A DNA stretch of 64,000 nucleotides. Source: Hyphomicrobiales bacterium. Its GTDB lineage: Bacteria > Pseudomonadota > Alphaproteobacteria > Rhizobiales > Rhizobiaceae. A program made the translations under genes and the position numbers. The DNA is taken from positions 1 to 64,000 of the forward strand of contig UCHV01000013.1 in NCBI GenBank assembly GCA_900472395.1, read 5' to 3'. The notes under the pieces were generated by a model. That model was given only the letters and a program-made list of their open reading frames with translations, had not been told where the DNA came from and ran no database searches. Within the stretch, counting starts at the first letter, position 1. Every line of letters starts with the position of its first letter. Of the stretch, positions 1 to 9,840 are shown one piece after another.

Positions 1-1344
1 ACTTTTCCGGGGCAAGTCCATTCTGAACCGCTGCTCTGTCGCGGATGATGCCGTTGGCGAATGGCGCGACCAAGCTTGCTGCTGCGCGGTCGATCCAACT
101 GTCGAGATCATCTCTAGACCTGCGCCGCAGCATATCGTGGAAGCTCCTCACGACGTCTCTTGCCTCGACAAGGTCAGGTAGTTGCTCATCGATCGCGGCG
201 ACCGTCATCGTTTGCGCCTTGGTCAAATTGTTACGCTCAAGGGTCATTAGGCGGACGATGGTGCGTGCCGCCGGCGCGTGGCCAAGCCCGATCTCGGCCT
301 TTTCGGCCCTTCTTCGCCTTGTTGCCCATTCCGTGACAACGAGGAGACCGCCGCCAAAACCAGCCAGCCGAAGCTGTCGCCAGAGTTCAGCACCGTTTCG
401 TAATCCAGCATCCCATTACGCTTTGAGCCAAGGGAGGTGTGCATCGAGCGAAGTTTGCCGGACGCGGAAGGTATCGGTCCTTTGACCACGGTCGACGCCG
501 CGAACCAGCTTTCGGCTATGCCCGGTTCTGCGCACGATCTCCTTGATGGACACGCCTTCGCCTATGAGTCTACGAATGACAGAGTTTGTCTCTTCACGCC
601 GCAGATATCCGTCATATTGCAAGCGCTCGGCGGCAGTCAGAAGTTTGGGATTTACGGTTGCTGTACCAACTGCCACGCGCACCTGCCGCATTGACTTGCG
701 AACGGCGTCAAGAAAGGCGTGGCTAGCGTTTTCCATGAGATGCCAGCGGTTGGCGACCTGTTCGGCGTGTGGCAGGGCTGGTGCAGCGGCCTGCGCATAC
801 CCGCCGCCGCGATCGTCTTTCGCCGTTCCAGATCGCAAATGATCGTGCCGCCACGCCCAGTGATCGATGCCGATTACGCTCGGCGGCGGTGGCGGTGGGC
901 GATCATATCGCCGAACGGTTCGAAACAGCGTGTCATTGCTAACCGGAAACCCGAGACGATCGGCAAAACGCGCCGCCGATCGACCACCCAACGCGAGAGC
1001 GAGATGCCGGACCAGGCAGTCCAGACGGGCTGCCGGCGAGCCATCGGTCGGACTATGTCACTACCGAAACGCTCGGCGAAAATCTTTCGGCGGCACTGAT
1101 TGGCACTACAGACGAAACGTCGGACGGTCAGATGCGGTTCTATGTTCCGGCCTGCACACGGCAGATCGGCGATCATCCGAGGGTAGCGGCTGTGAACACG
1201 ATGGGAGATCTTGCCGCGTTCGGGACACCTGCAATCTCGGGACTGACCATGTGCGGCGACGACGATCACATCTGCGCTGTGGTGCATTGCCTCTTCGTTC
1301 AACTCGGCAGGGATCAGATCGGAAAGCCGAAAATGGGCTCGCAT
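1..1344 (-). pseudogene. ISL3-family transposase, decayed and cut by the window edge
   Basis: The minus strand encodes in order the parts of an ISL3 DDE transposase: an N-terminal cysteine-containing zinc-finger region (RDCRCPERGKISHRVHSRYP), a helix-turn-helix region, a DDE-type segment (SVIGIDHWAWR) and a C-terminal part reaching the window start. These lie in at least three frames, with shifts near 990 and 430. Relative to intact rhizobial ISL3 proteins, a piece after the WAWR motif (around 840) is missing where the conserved text jumps directly to DRGGGYAQAA. The gene cannot make a functional enzyme. Family assignment is by recognised motifs; its left end lies outside the window. Confidence 0.85.
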
Positions 1345-1348
1345 GGCA

Positions 1349-1745
1349 CTGATTCTCCATTGGAAACCACGCCAGCAGAATCCGAAACATCATCGAGAAT
1401 GAGGCAGACTCAAACTTGGACGCCGATCACCCCACCAGAGGGGTCAATATTTCACGCCGAAACACAGCGAAATCGATGAAGCGCCCGCGCCTGACAGTTA
1501 AACTGTTCCCGCCGTCGAAAAAAAGGGGCGATTTTCGTCGATCGCACCCTGAAGGTCGAACATGGCGAATGCCGTGTATCCGCGCCACAGATGACCATGT
1601 ATGGCGTCCCGAACATTTTCGCTGTGTAGTGAAGCCCCCCTTAACTTCTAACGTGCCGAATACAGTCTACACGTAAGTGGATAGGGGAACCAACTATCCG
1701 GTTCAACGTTCTCAGAAGCGCAAATAGAGCAAGGAGGAGAACGCA
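1349..1745. other. Non-coding stretch upstream of the glycine-zipper gene
   Basis: About 400 bases without a convincing gene. The left part is probably the outer end of the ISL3 remnant. The right part should hold the promoter of the gene starting at 1746, but no clear -35/-10 pair was identified. A strong ribosome-binding site (aaggagga) sits just before 1746. Confidence 0.4.
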
Positions 1746-2141
1746 ATGTTTAAGAGACAGGTTATTTTGGTCGGCGCCACCCTTCTGGTCGCGGGATCAG
1801 TTTTTGCACAGGAGTCCACGGTGAATGGCGCAGCCGGTGGAGCGGTCACCGGCGCTATCGTGGGCGGCCCGGTCGGTGCGGCAGTGGGCGGTGTTGCTGG
1901 CGCCATCGTCGGTACCGCTATCGATCCGCCGCCGCAGCGCGTAGTCACATACGTGCGCGAGGCGCCCGCTCCAACGGAACGGGTTGTCGTCGAAGAGCGC
2001 GTCGTCGTCGGGGAGCCACTTCCTCAGACGATTGTCTTTCAGCAGGTGCCTGACAATCCGAACTACGGATACGCGGTGGTCAATGACCGGCGTGTAATTA
2101 TTGAGCCTTCGAGCCGCCGTGTGGTGCAGGTTATTGATTGA
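1746..2141 (+). CDS. Secreted glycine-zipper protein with DUF1236-like C-terminus
   Basis: 131-residue protein with a cleavable signal peptide (about residues 1-21, cleavage near VFA-QE). A glycine/alanine/valine-rich segment (about 26-60) resembles the glycine-zipper helices of small envelope proteins. The C-terminal part holds repeated VVV..ERVVV stretches and ends in a DUF1236-like block (YGYAVVNDRRVIIEPSSRRVVQVID). Proteins of this type are common in rhizobia and usually uncharacterised; an envelope location is inferred. A good Shine-Dalgarno sequence precedes the ATG. It is a free-standing gene between two dead IS elements. Confidence 0.75.
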   Translation: MFKRQVILVGATLLVAGSVFAQESTVNGAAGGAVTGAIVGGPVGAAVGGVAGAIVGTAIDPPPQRVVTYVREAPAPTERVVVEERVVVGEPLPQTIVFQQVPDNPNYGYAVVNDRRVIIEPSSRRVVQVID

Positions 2142-2329
2142 CCCTGGCATTGCGGACAGTGCCATCGCGGTAGGGTGGCACTGTCAAATTTGCGGCATCA
2201 GCCTGACGACAGGATCGTCGTGAACTGAGTAGCGTGTTGCGGCGCGCTGTTCCATTCTTCGTCATTCGGGCAGCGCGGACGGGGGTACTGAAGCGATCGC
2301 AGGTGCAACGGCGTCTGCCAGTCCGCGCC

Positions 2330-2777
2330 GGTGTAAAGGTGCTTTACACAGAAAGCGCGTACCCTCATGATTGGTCGACCCTGATCATCGCAGACGGCAT
2401 GCAGCTTGGAGTTCAGGCCGCCTTTAGTCCGGCCGATACGTCTTGGAATATCGCTTTTTAGGAGGCGGGCTGCGGTGCGATGGGCATTCAAATTGGTGTC
2501 GTCGATCACCAGTTGTTCAGGCTTGCCGCGCCTCGCGGTCATTTCGATGAATCCGGTTGAATACGCCCAGCCTGCTCCAGCGGATAAAACGGTTATAGAT
2601 CGTCTTGTGAAATCCGTATTCTCTCGGTGCGTCACGCCAACGTAGGCCATTGCGCAAGCCGAAGATGACACCGCTCAAGATCAGCCGATCGTCAACGCGC
2701 GGGACACCGTAGGACAGCGGAAAGTAGGGCTCGATGCGGCGCATCTGCGCGTACGACAACAACATCAAATCACTCAT
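2330..2777 (-). pseudogene. IS5-family transposase fragment with frameshift
   Basis: Starting at 2777 the minus strand encodes the N-terminus of an IS5 transposase (MSDLMLLSYAQMRRIEPYFP, then LRNGLRWRDAPREYG). After a frameshift near 2545 the frame continues with KPEQLVIDDTNLNAHRTAA and GRTKGGLNSKLHAV, the first DDE aspartate region. The match stops near 2330; the following ORF to 2198 does not look like the rest of the enzyme. About half of the protein is missing, so this is a dead remnant. Confidence 0.8.
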
Positions 2778-2982
2778 CGCAGGCTCCATTTCATTCAAAT
2801 GAATAAAAGCCTCTGCAACTGCGCGAGTTATTTAATACGTCCTGAGCCTAGGCAAATCCGTTTGCCGCTCCATATAAAGTACTCGCTGTTCTTGTGCATT
2901 AGCAACGCCCTCGTGAGCGCATGCTGGCGGTCCTACGAAACCTCGTCCTGGACTCGTTCCTAGCACAAGAGAGAACAATCCA

Positions 2983-4125
2983 ATGCGTATAGCCCAAGTC
3001 GCACCACTTGCGGAATCCGTTCCGCCCAAACTCTACGGCGGCACCGAGCGGGTCGTCTCATGGCTCACGGAGGAACTTGTCGAACAGGGGCATGACGTCA
3101 CCTTGTTTGCAAGCGGAGATTCTGAAACTTCTGCTGAACTCGTTCGAGCCGTCCCTGAGGGTTTACGCCTCCGAGGCATACGAGATCACACGGCTAGCCT
3201 CCTCGTCATGCTGGAGGAGGTCCGGCGCCGGGCTTCGTCATTCGACGTCATTCACTTTCATGTGGACCTGCTTCAATTTCCTACGTTCCGGAATTCCCCG
3301 ACACCATGTTTAACGACGTTGCACGGCAGATTGGATTTACCGGATTTTCATGCTGTCTACCATGCGTTTCCAGAGATGCCGCTCGTTTCGATCTCGAATA
3401 ATCAGCGCTTGCCGCTACCAAACGCGAACTGGCTGGCCAACATTCAGCACGGGCTCCCCAAAGGCCCTACGCCCAATGGGGTGCACAGCCGTGATTATCT
3501 GGCCTTTCTAGGACGGATTGCGCCTGAGAAACGGCCAGACCGCGCAATTGAAATTGCAAAGCGGACCGGTATCCCGCTGAAGATTGCTGCGAAAGTCGAT
3601 CCGGCTGACCAAGATTACTTCAATCACGTCATTCGTCCGCAGCTCGACCATCCGCTGATCGACTTCATAGGCGAGATCGGCGATCATGAGAAACCCGACT
3701 TTCTCGGAAACGCCATTGCGGTGCTGTTCCCCATAGATTGGCCTGAGCCGTTCGGTTTGGTCATGATCGAGGCAATGAGAGAAGGTACCCCGACGATCGC
3801 TTGGCGGCGAGGTTCCGTTCCAGAGGTTATGGACGATGGAGTGACGGGGTTCATCGTTGAGTCAGTCGACGAGGCCGTTCTGGCAGTCCGTATGTGCGTA
3901 AATCTTGACCGCAAAGCGGTGCGGCAACGGTTTGAAAAGCGGTTCACATCCACTCGGATGGCATCGAACTACGTCGCCGAGTACGAGCAGTTGGCGGAAC
4001 AGTCACCCACAAATCCCAACCACCGTCGCCTGGATTATGATGTATCACCGCCACGGCCAATAATTGCTGCGATAACGCCTCCTGCCGGCGCTAGCCCTCC
4101 ATCCGTCCACAGGTGCGTTCCATGA
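2983..4125 (+). CDS. GT4-family glycosyltransferase
   Basis: 380-residue GT-B glycosyltransferase of family GT4. The N-terminal donor/acceptor loop is seen as PPKLYGGTERVVSWL (about residues 15-29), a centre segment GRIAPEKRPDRAIEIAK (about 180-200), and the E-x7-E motif at E255 and E263 (PEPFGLVMIEAMREG) that binds the nucleotide sugar in this family. The last 50 residues are proline-rich and probably disordered. Its stop overlaps the start of the next gene (ATGA), so both are translationally coupled. Acceptor and sugar are unknown; the partner suggests alpha-glucan or glucosylated osmolyte metabolism. Confidence 0.85.
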   Translation: MRIAQVAPLAESVPPKLYGGTERVVSWLTEELVEQGHDVTLFASGDSETSAELVRAVPEGLRLRGIRDHTASLLVMLEEVRRRASSFDVIHFHVDLLQFPTFRNSPTPCLTTLHGRLDLPDFHAVYHAFPEMPLVSISNNQRLPLPNANWLANIQHGLPKGPTPNGVHSRDYLAFLGRIAPEKRPDRAIEIAKRTGIPLKIAAKVDPADQDYFNHVIRPQLDHPLIDFIGEIGDHEKPDFLGNAIAVLFPIDWPEPFGLVMIEAMREGTPTIAWRRGSVPEVMDDGVTGFIVESVDEAVLAVRMCVNLDRKAVRQRFEKRFTSTRMASNYVAEYEQLAEQSPTNPNHRRLDYDVSPPRPIIAAITPPAGASPPSVHRCVP

Positions 4126-6305
4126 TGGTGGATGCTCTGGAGCCGAACAATAGAGCGGAGAAACTCGAAACCGCTCGGTACGATCTCGAGGTGGAAACCT
4201 CTCTTGCCGGTGGGGCGCTCCAAAACCTCAAGGATGGCGATAGTTTTGCCGTCCTAAACAGCTCCGGAGATATTGGCATCACCAATGAGGCAGAAGGCCT
4301 ATTCTACCGGGACACGAGGTTTCTCTCGAAGCTAGAGCTTCGCTTGCAGGGGCGGAAGCTTTTGCTGCTTAATTCGTCCAGTCACGATGACAAGGCGGCG
4401 CTATCTGTTGACCTGGCCAACCCCGAGATTAATGACGATTTTGGGACGCTTCCCCGAGAAACGCTCTTTCTTGAGCGCACAAAATTTCTGTTCGAGGGGG
4501 TTTATTACGAGCGGCTGAGCGTACGGAACTTCACGACCTCCAATCGTATGGTAACGATCGATTATACTTTCGAAGCCGACTTTCGCGACCTGTTTGAGGT
4601 TCGCGGCATGAAGCGGGAGAAGCGTGGGCAAGTGCGGTCCCAGATATTCGCGCCGGACAGGGTTGAATTTCAGTATAGGGGCCTTGATGACGTGGAGCGG
4701 CAAACCTCGATCGCCTTCGCACCGATTCCGAAGCTCCTTGAGGCAAACCGGACAACCTTTGAGTTCGCGCTCACACCGGGCGAGAAGAGTTCAATCTTTC
4801 TGACGGTTGCCTGCAATGAAGGGAAACCGACGCCCGTGCTGGATTTCTTCCGTGCCTACCGTGCCAGCCGTCGCGCCAGGCGCACCAGAACACGAGGTAT
4901 TGCGACCGTGGAGAGTTCAAGCGAACTCTTCAACGAGGTCGCATGTCGTGCAACCTCCGACGTCTATATGCTGATCACCTCAACCCCATATGGCTCCTAC
5001 CCATATGCTGGCGTTCCATGGTTCAGCACGGTTTTTGGACGCGACGGAATTTTCACTGCAATGTTCATGCTGTGGATGGACCCCTCCATTGCACGGGGCG
5101 TACTGCGCACTCTGGCATCGATGCAAGCCCATGAAGTAGACCCCACAGCGGATGCGCAGCCGGGCAAGATCCTTCATGAGATGAGACGTGGCGAGATGGC
5201 CAACCTTGGCGAGGTTCCATTCGGCCGCTACTACGGAAGTGTCGATTCAACGCCTCTTTTTGTGATGCTCGCGGGGATGTATCTGGACGCCACGGGCGAT
5301 TTGAAGACCGTAACCGAGTTGTGGCCTAACATCTGCGCTGCGTTGCGTTGGATCGATGACTATGGCGATCGCGACGGCGACGGTTACGTTGAATATCAAG
5401 CCGAAAGCAAGATCAGCCTCAAGAACCAGGGCTGGAAAGACTCCTACGACTCCATCTTTCATGAAGATGGTACCGACGCATCTGGATCGATCGCCTTGTG
5501 CGAGGTTCAAGGGTACGTGTTCGCGGCCAAGCGGTTTGCAGCTCAGATGGCGGAACGGCTCGGGCACTGCGAATTGGCAGCCGATCTGAAAGGAGCTGCC
5601 GAAGAATTACGTCTCCAGTTCGAAGCTGACTTCTGGGATGAAGACCTTGGAACTTACGTTCTGGCGCTCGACGGGATGAAACGCCCTTGTCGCGTGCGGA
5701 GCTCTAACGCTGGACACGCGCTGTTCTCCGGGATTGCTTCGCCCGACCGTGCAAATCGGGTTGCGGCAACGCTTATGAGCAAGGAAGGATTTAGCGGCTG
5801 GGGCATCCGGACGCTCGCTCAGGGTGAAGCTCGATTTAATCCAATGTCGTACCATAACGGATCCATTTGGCCGCATGATAATGCCGCAATTGCGATCGGC
5901 TTTGTGAGATACAACCTTAAGGAAGAAGCGGCACGCGTCTTCCAGGGTCTTTTCGATGCTGCCAAAGAGCAGGAGATGCGGCGTTTGCCGGAGCTGTTCT
6001 GCGGATTTATCCGGAAGCCAGGTCGAGGTCCGACGCCTTATCCGGTGGCCTGCTCTCCGCAGGCATGGGCTGCCTCAGCGACATTCGGGCTTCTGGGGGC
6101 ATGTCTTGGTCTTGAGCAGGCTTACAGTGAGAACGAAATTCGCTTCCGCAATCCGACCATGCCAGCCTTCTTGAATGAAATCATTCTGCGAAACGTCCAG
6201 ATCGGTACTTCCTTAGCTGATTTTCGCATGCATCGGCACGGAAATGACGTGGCGACGAATGTGGTAAACCGAAGAGGAAACGCTAAGATCCTTATCGTGA
6301 AGTAA
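4122..6305 (+). CDS. Glycogen-debranching-type amylo-alpha-1,6-glucosidase
   Basis: 727-residue cytosolic protein. Residues about 30-250 form the N-terminal beta-rich domain of bacterial debranching-type enzymes (SFAVLNSSGDIG, GLFYRDTRFLSKLELRL). Residues about 275-700 form the (alpha/alpha)6-barrel catalytic domain, with landmarks PWFSTVFGRDGIFTA, DSTPLFVMLAG and YHNGSIWPHDNAAIA. The family hydrolyses alpha-1,6 glucosidic links or related oligosaccharides. ATG at 4122 is chosen because it forms an ATGA overlap with the GT4 stop; a GTG at 4113 is possible. No glgB, glgA or glgP gene is nearby, so a role outside classical glycogen turnover is possible. Confidence 0.85.
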   Translation: MMVDALEPNNRAEKLETARYDLEVETSLAGGALQNLKDGDSFAVLNSSGDIGITNEAEGLFYRDTRFLSKLELRLQGRKLLLLNSSSHDDKAALSVDLANPEINDDFGTLPRETLFLERTKFLFEGVYYERLSVRNFTTSNRMVTIDYTFEADFRDLFEVRGMKREKRGQVRSQIFAPDRVEFQYRGLDDVERQTSIAFAPIPKLLEANRTTFEFALTPGEKSSIFLTVACNEGKPTPVLDFFRAYRASRRARRTRTRGIATVESSSELFNEVACRATSDVYMLITSTPYGSYPYAGVPWFSTVFGRDGIFTAMFMLWMDPSIARGVLRTLASMQAHEVDPTADAQPGKILHEMRRGEMANLGEVPFGRYYGSVDSTPLFVMLAGMYLDATGDLKTVTELWPNICAALRWIDDYGDRDGDGYVEYQAESKISLKNQGWKDSYDSIFHEDGTDASGSIALCEVQGYVFAAKRFAAQMAERLGHCELAADLKGAAEELRLQFEADFWDEDLGTYVLALDGMKRPCRVRSSNAGHALFSGIASPDRANRVAATLMSKEGFSGWGIRTLAQGEARFNPMSYHNGSIWPHDNAAIAIGFVRYNLKEEAARVFQGLFDAAKEQEMRRLPELFCGFIRKPGRGPTPYPVACSPQAWAASATFGLLGACLGLEQAYSENEIRFRNPTMPAFLNEIILRNVQIGTSLADFRMHRHGNDVATNVVNRRGNAKILIVK

Positions 6306-6535
6306 AGGCGTGGTAGTGGGCGAATTCCGGATTGCATTTCCCTATCTCCGTGGCACGCGCCAAACTTGTACCCGGGCATTTGCAGCCCTGAGTCGTGAAG
6401 CAACAAACCTTAGACTCGTCTAGAACAAGTTCCCACATCTATCCGCTCGAACAACTAAGCAGGTTCCGGCAGCTTACGGATAACCGTCACGCGAAGAACC
6501 GAACTACAATTCATTCACGACAGAGGAGACCAACC

Positions 6536-6748
6536 ATGGTGAGCAGGTGGGAAATTACATTTGAAGAGTGGAGCAACCTTCTGAATCTCTTCAGAGCGGA
6601 AGACGTCGCAATTTCTAAGCGCAGCGAACGGAGGCTCCGTCAACTCGGGCTGATTGACGAAGACCGCGGCATTGTTCTTAGCCCGGGGGGAAGGATGCTT
6701 ATAGAGCATGAGCTTCTGTTGGAGCGCAGAAACCGCCTCCAACGCTGA
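6536..6748 (+). CDS. Small hypothetical protein, winged-helix-like
   Basis: A 70-residue protein starting at the ATG at 6536, which has the ribosome-binding site gaggag six bases upstream; the longer upstream reading frame has no such signal. The charged helical sequence with KRSERRLRQLGLIDEDRGIVLSPGGRMLIEHELL resembles a compact helix plus beta-hairpin, as in small winged-helix proteins, but no family is recognised. It stands alone between the debranching enzyme and the IS5 element. Confidence 0.5.
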   Translation: MVSRWEITFEEWSNLLNLFRAEDVAISKRSERRLRQLGLIDEDRGIVLSPGGRMLIEHELLLERRNRLQR

Positions 6749-6916
6749 CGCTCGGCTGGGGCCGGTCACCAACGTCCACTCGTTTCATGACAAACGAGGA
6801 CCGGATAGCCGCTGCTCAGCACAAGCCCATGTCTTAGAGCCCGTCCGAGAATTGGGGTTGAGTGATCGGGCCGCAGCTGATTCCAATCGGGTGTCTGAAG
6901 CCTGAATGGAAGCGTC

Positions 6917-7495
6917 ATGTGGAACCCGACCACCCGGCGGCAGTATAGTCGCAACCAGCCCCGATATGAAACCGACCTGACGGATGCGGAATGGGAGGTG
7001 ATTTCGGTGCTCCTGCCCGAACCTGCGCGACGCGGGCGTAAGCCCGCCTGGCCCATGCGCGAAATCTTGAACGCGATATTCTACGTCCTGCGCGGCGGCA
7101 TTCCCTGGCGGCTAACCCGAAAGACCTGCTTCCGAAAAGCACAGTGTTCGGCGATTTTGCCGATGGCGCGATAGCGGGCTGTTTCAAGAGGATCAGTCGC
7201 TGCCTTGTCGCATGGGATCGTGAGCGGGTTGGTCGAGAAGCCTCGCCAAGTGCCGCTGCTCTTGATAGCCAGAGCGTCAAGACCACCGAAAGCGGCGGTC
7301 CTTGTGGCTATGACGCAGGCAAGAAGGTCAAAGGTCGCAAGCGACAGGCGATGGAGGATATGGATGGTCGCGCACTGATGCTTGATCCCCAGCCTGCCGA
7401 TATTCAGGATCGAGACGGAGCGATCCCTGTCCTGCAAGTCTCGCGAAAGTCCTTCCCGTTTGTGAAGAAGGCGTTTGCCGACCTAGAGCGCGTCC
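6917..7495 (+). pseudogene. IS5 transposase, 5' part
   Basis: N-terminal two thirds of an IS5-family transposase: YETDLTDAEWEVISVLLPEP, then MREILNAIFYVLRGGIPWRL, a frameshift near 7120, then the catalytic core SQSVKTTESGGPCGYDAGKK and KGRKRQAMEDMDGRAL. The frame runs directly into the IS630 insertion at 7496. It is doubly inactivated, by frameshift and by insertion. Confidence 0.85.
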
Positions 7496-8535
7496 GCTTT
7501 ACTCGGGGTCATATCCGCACGATTTGAAGTAGTTGGCGCATTCTTGTGGTTCAAACAGTGTGACGATGTGGCCGACGGTATTCCATAAGCCGTCGAGTGT
7601 TCGCTCGGCTTTTGCGCGCAAGACGGCCTTGAGCTTCGCGAATGCCTTCTCGATGGGGTTAAAGTCGGGACTGTAGGGAGGAAGGTAAAGCAACCGGCAA
7701 CCGGCGTCTTCGATTGCGTGACGCACGCCTTCCGCTTTGTGTGCAGGCAGATTGTCCATGATGACGATGTCGCCCGGCGCCAAGGTTGGAATGAGAACCT
7801 GCTGGACATAGGCCTGGAATGCTAGCCCGTTCATCGCACCGCCAAGACCATGGGTGCGGTCATTCCGGACAGCCTGAGCGCTCCGGTAAACGTCGTTGTC
7901 TTCCAATGGCCGCGCGGGACCGGTGAGCGGCATCGATCTCCGCAAGGGGCCCGTCCGCGAAGCCGAGACATCTTCGTGCTCAGGCCGGTTTCATCGATGA
8001 AGACGAGCCGCGCCGGATCGAGATCGAGTTGGCCGTCGAACCAGTCCTGACGCAGTTTCAGGAGGTCAGGACGCTCCTGCTCCAGTGCATGTGCGGTTTT
8101 TTTTTAAAAGTCCAGCCGCGCTTTCGCAGCCAGACGTCCAGCGCGCTGCGGCCGATCGATACGATTCTGTCCTCACGCAATCGCAGAACCATCTCGTTGA
8201 GCGTGATATCCTTTTCCACTTCGATCATGCCTATGATGAAGTCCTCGTGAGCATCGAGGCGTGAGCCACCGCGTCGGCCCTGCTTCGCAGGCGTCAACTG
8301 CCCCACCCGTGCGCTGGCGATCCAGGCGATGGCCGTTGAAATGCCAATTCCAAATCTGGCCGCCGCTGATCGCGCCGACATGCCATCGCGTGACGCAGCC
8401 AGAACGCGGCTACGCAGATCATCACTGAAGCTCGGGTCATATTGCCTCCGACCAAATCAACAGTCGGGGCGATGGAATCAGAATTCGGCAACCAGGGGAA
8501 TCCTCAAAGCGATTCCGCGTTCAATGGATGCGCTC
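7496..8535 (-). mobile_element. IS630-family insertion sequence inside IS5
   Basis: 1040-bp element flanked on both sides by the dinucleotide TA (7494-7495 and 8536-8537), the target duplication expected of the IS630/Tc1/mariner group. The ends are inverted repeats: GAGCGCGTCC at the left and, on the opposite strand, GAGCGCATCC at the right. It splits the IS5 transposase gene exactly, so it arrived after the IS5. Confidence 0.9.
7499..8440 (-). pseudogene. IS630 transposase with several frameshifts
   Basis: From the ATG at 8440 the product runs through a helix-turn-helix region (MSARSAAARFGIGISTAIAW), RRGGSRLDAHEDFIIGMIE and the winged part ending WTFKKK. The DDE domain follows, with VFIDETG-type and DNLPAHK segments and the terminal LYLPPYSPDFNPIE. 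The conserved text switches frame near 8425, at a run of nine A residues (8097-8105), and again near 7845. The A-run is a possible slippage site, but the other shifts suggest decay. Confidence 0.8.
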
Positions 8536-8537
8536 TA

Positions 8538-8797
8538 GGTAATTCTGGCAACCGGCCACGAAGCGCGACGTTGATCGATGTAGAAATCGTCCACAAGCCC
8601 AAAAACTAGGACGGATTTGCGGTCACCCGAAGCGATGGGTGGTCGAGCGCTTCTTCGCCTGGATCAGTAGAAACCGACGGCTCTGGAAAGACCCGGAGGC
8701 CACAATCAAGTCCGCCGAGGCCTTCCTCTACGCTGCATCCGCGATGACACTCATCAGGCGGATCGCAAGACGATCAAGAACTCTCGGACGACTCTAA
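8538..8797 (+). pseudogene. IS5 transposase, 3' part
   Basis: Continuation of the interrupted IS5 gene. Reading on from the TA target site gives ATLIDVEIVHKPKN, an in-frame TAG, then after a one-base shift WVVERFFAWISRNRRLWKDPE and AEAFLYAASAMTLIRRIARRS with a stop at 8795-8797. These are the C-terminal catalytic-glutamate region and tail of the same transposase. The additional stop and shift show decay besides the insertion. Confidence 0.85.
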
Positions 8798-9056
8798 CAG
8801 GTTTCGAGGTTGTTTTACCCGGATATAGTAAAATGCGACGGATACAGACCATAATCTGCGGCATGACAATTTATCCGATGCCGGGGTTAGCGTGCACCTT
8901 TTGCAGCTATATTCGCTAATCCGACACTGTTCGATTAAGTTTAAAGCAAAGGCCTTGCAATTACGAAACCGCGCACGACTTAAGTACTAGTGACAGCTTG
9001 TCTCCAGGGCGCTGTTACCAAGGGTGCAAAGCCTTGCCCCAACAAAGGAGGACGAC

Positions 9057-9332
9057 ATGTCTTCCATCCCAGCCACTGCCGCTCTTAGCAAAGCCAAGCT
9101 CACCCTGATCAGAGAAGGCTTGAGAGGTGCTGGCATTCGGGGCGTCGATTCCCTCGCAAACTCATGTGTGAAACGCGATGCGTCGATCTTCGTTACTGCC
9201 GAGTTCCGCCGCGGCGCCCGGACAAGAAGTTCCCTCTCCGAAGCCATCTCTCGTCAACGGGAATGGGTTTCCTCTGGCCGGCGTTCGAAAGAACAGGCGA
9301 TAGACCGTTGGACTGATGAGGGTGGTCAGTAA
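9057..9332 (+). CDS. Small hypothetical protein
   Basis: 91-residue protein starting at the ATG at 9057, preceded by a near-perfect ribosome-binding site (aaaggagg, six bases before). Charged and helical, with no recognisable motif; the middle (CVKRDASIFVTAEFRRGAR) could be a short beta-strand region. Its TAA stop overlaps the ATG of the next gene (TAATG), so the two are probably co-translated. Function unknown. Confidence 0.55.
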   Translation: MSSIPATAALSKAKLTLIREGLRGAGIRGVDSLANSCVKRDASIFVTAEFRRGARTRSSLSEAISRQREWVSSGRRSKEQAIDRWTDEGGQ

Positions 9333-9598
9333 TGGGTATTTCGTTTCCGAATTTAGCCCGCAGCTTTGACGGCGAAAACCGTTGTGTCCGTTTCACCGGC
9401 TATGACGGGAAGCTCGAAATAGAGTTCTACTTGGCAACTGAAGTTCTTGCCTCAGAGAAATCTCATCGGAAGGCGAGCGAGGTTGAATATCTTGCATCTT
9501 TTGATGCGCTTCGGCCAAGAATTCTGAAAGCTGCAACCTCTGCCTATTCCGTCAATCGAAGCAGCACCATCATGCTGGACCTTACGCATTTTCGTTGA
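9332..9598 (+). CDS. DUF1488 family protein
   Basis: 88 residues showing the layout of DUF1488 proteins: an N-terminal SFPNLARSFDGENRCVRFTG strand pair, a central helix region and a C-terminal FDALRPRILKAATSAYSVNR segment. The family is widespread in proteobacteria, small and of unknown function. The start overlaps the stop of the upstream gene by one base, indicating an operon of two. Confidence 0.65.
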   Translation: MGISFPNLARSFDGENRCVRFTGYDGKLEIEFYLATEVLASEKSHRKASEVEYLASFDALRPRILKAATSAYSVNRSSTIMLDLTHFR

Positions 9599-9840
9599 TG
9601 ATACCGTGATCCTGAAAGGATATGGCCGTGCAACACCCACTCAAGTCGGACCCACTGGTCTATTCAAGTTCAGCCAAAACGGTACTTTTCAGCGAATTTG
9701 CGAATAAGGTTTCGCTCGGATCACGCCGAAGTAAACCGGCTACGCAAGCTTCTGGGTCTGATCGCCAAGGAAATAGACCTTCTCAGAAATGCCGGCCAAT
9801 AGCTGGCGCGATCACCGGATATGCTCACCCAAGGATTGCC

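Larger units (their letters stand above)
6837..8794 (+). mobile_element. IS5-family element interrupted by an IS630 element
   Basis: Imperfect terminal repeats frame this element: GAGCCCGTCCGAGAATT at 6837 and, read on the other strand, GAGTCGTCCGAGAGTT ending at 8794, flanked by TTA and TAA. Between them lie the two halves of one IS5 transposase, separated by a complete IS630-type insertion at 7496-8535. Without the insertion the IS5 would be about 920 bp, a usual length for the family. Confidence 0.8.

Noticed and set aside
1410..1470. Text resembling the outer end of a rhizobial IS21-type element (ggacgccgatcacccc, aggggtcaatattt)
   Set aside because: Only a short resemblance from memory, with no matching second end or istA/istB genes in the window.
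2198..2330. Continuation of the first IS5 transposase to 2198
   Set aside because: The amino-acid text after GRPI does not follow the IS5 pattern and was not recognised as any other transposase; it is probably unrelated DNA joined to the remnant.
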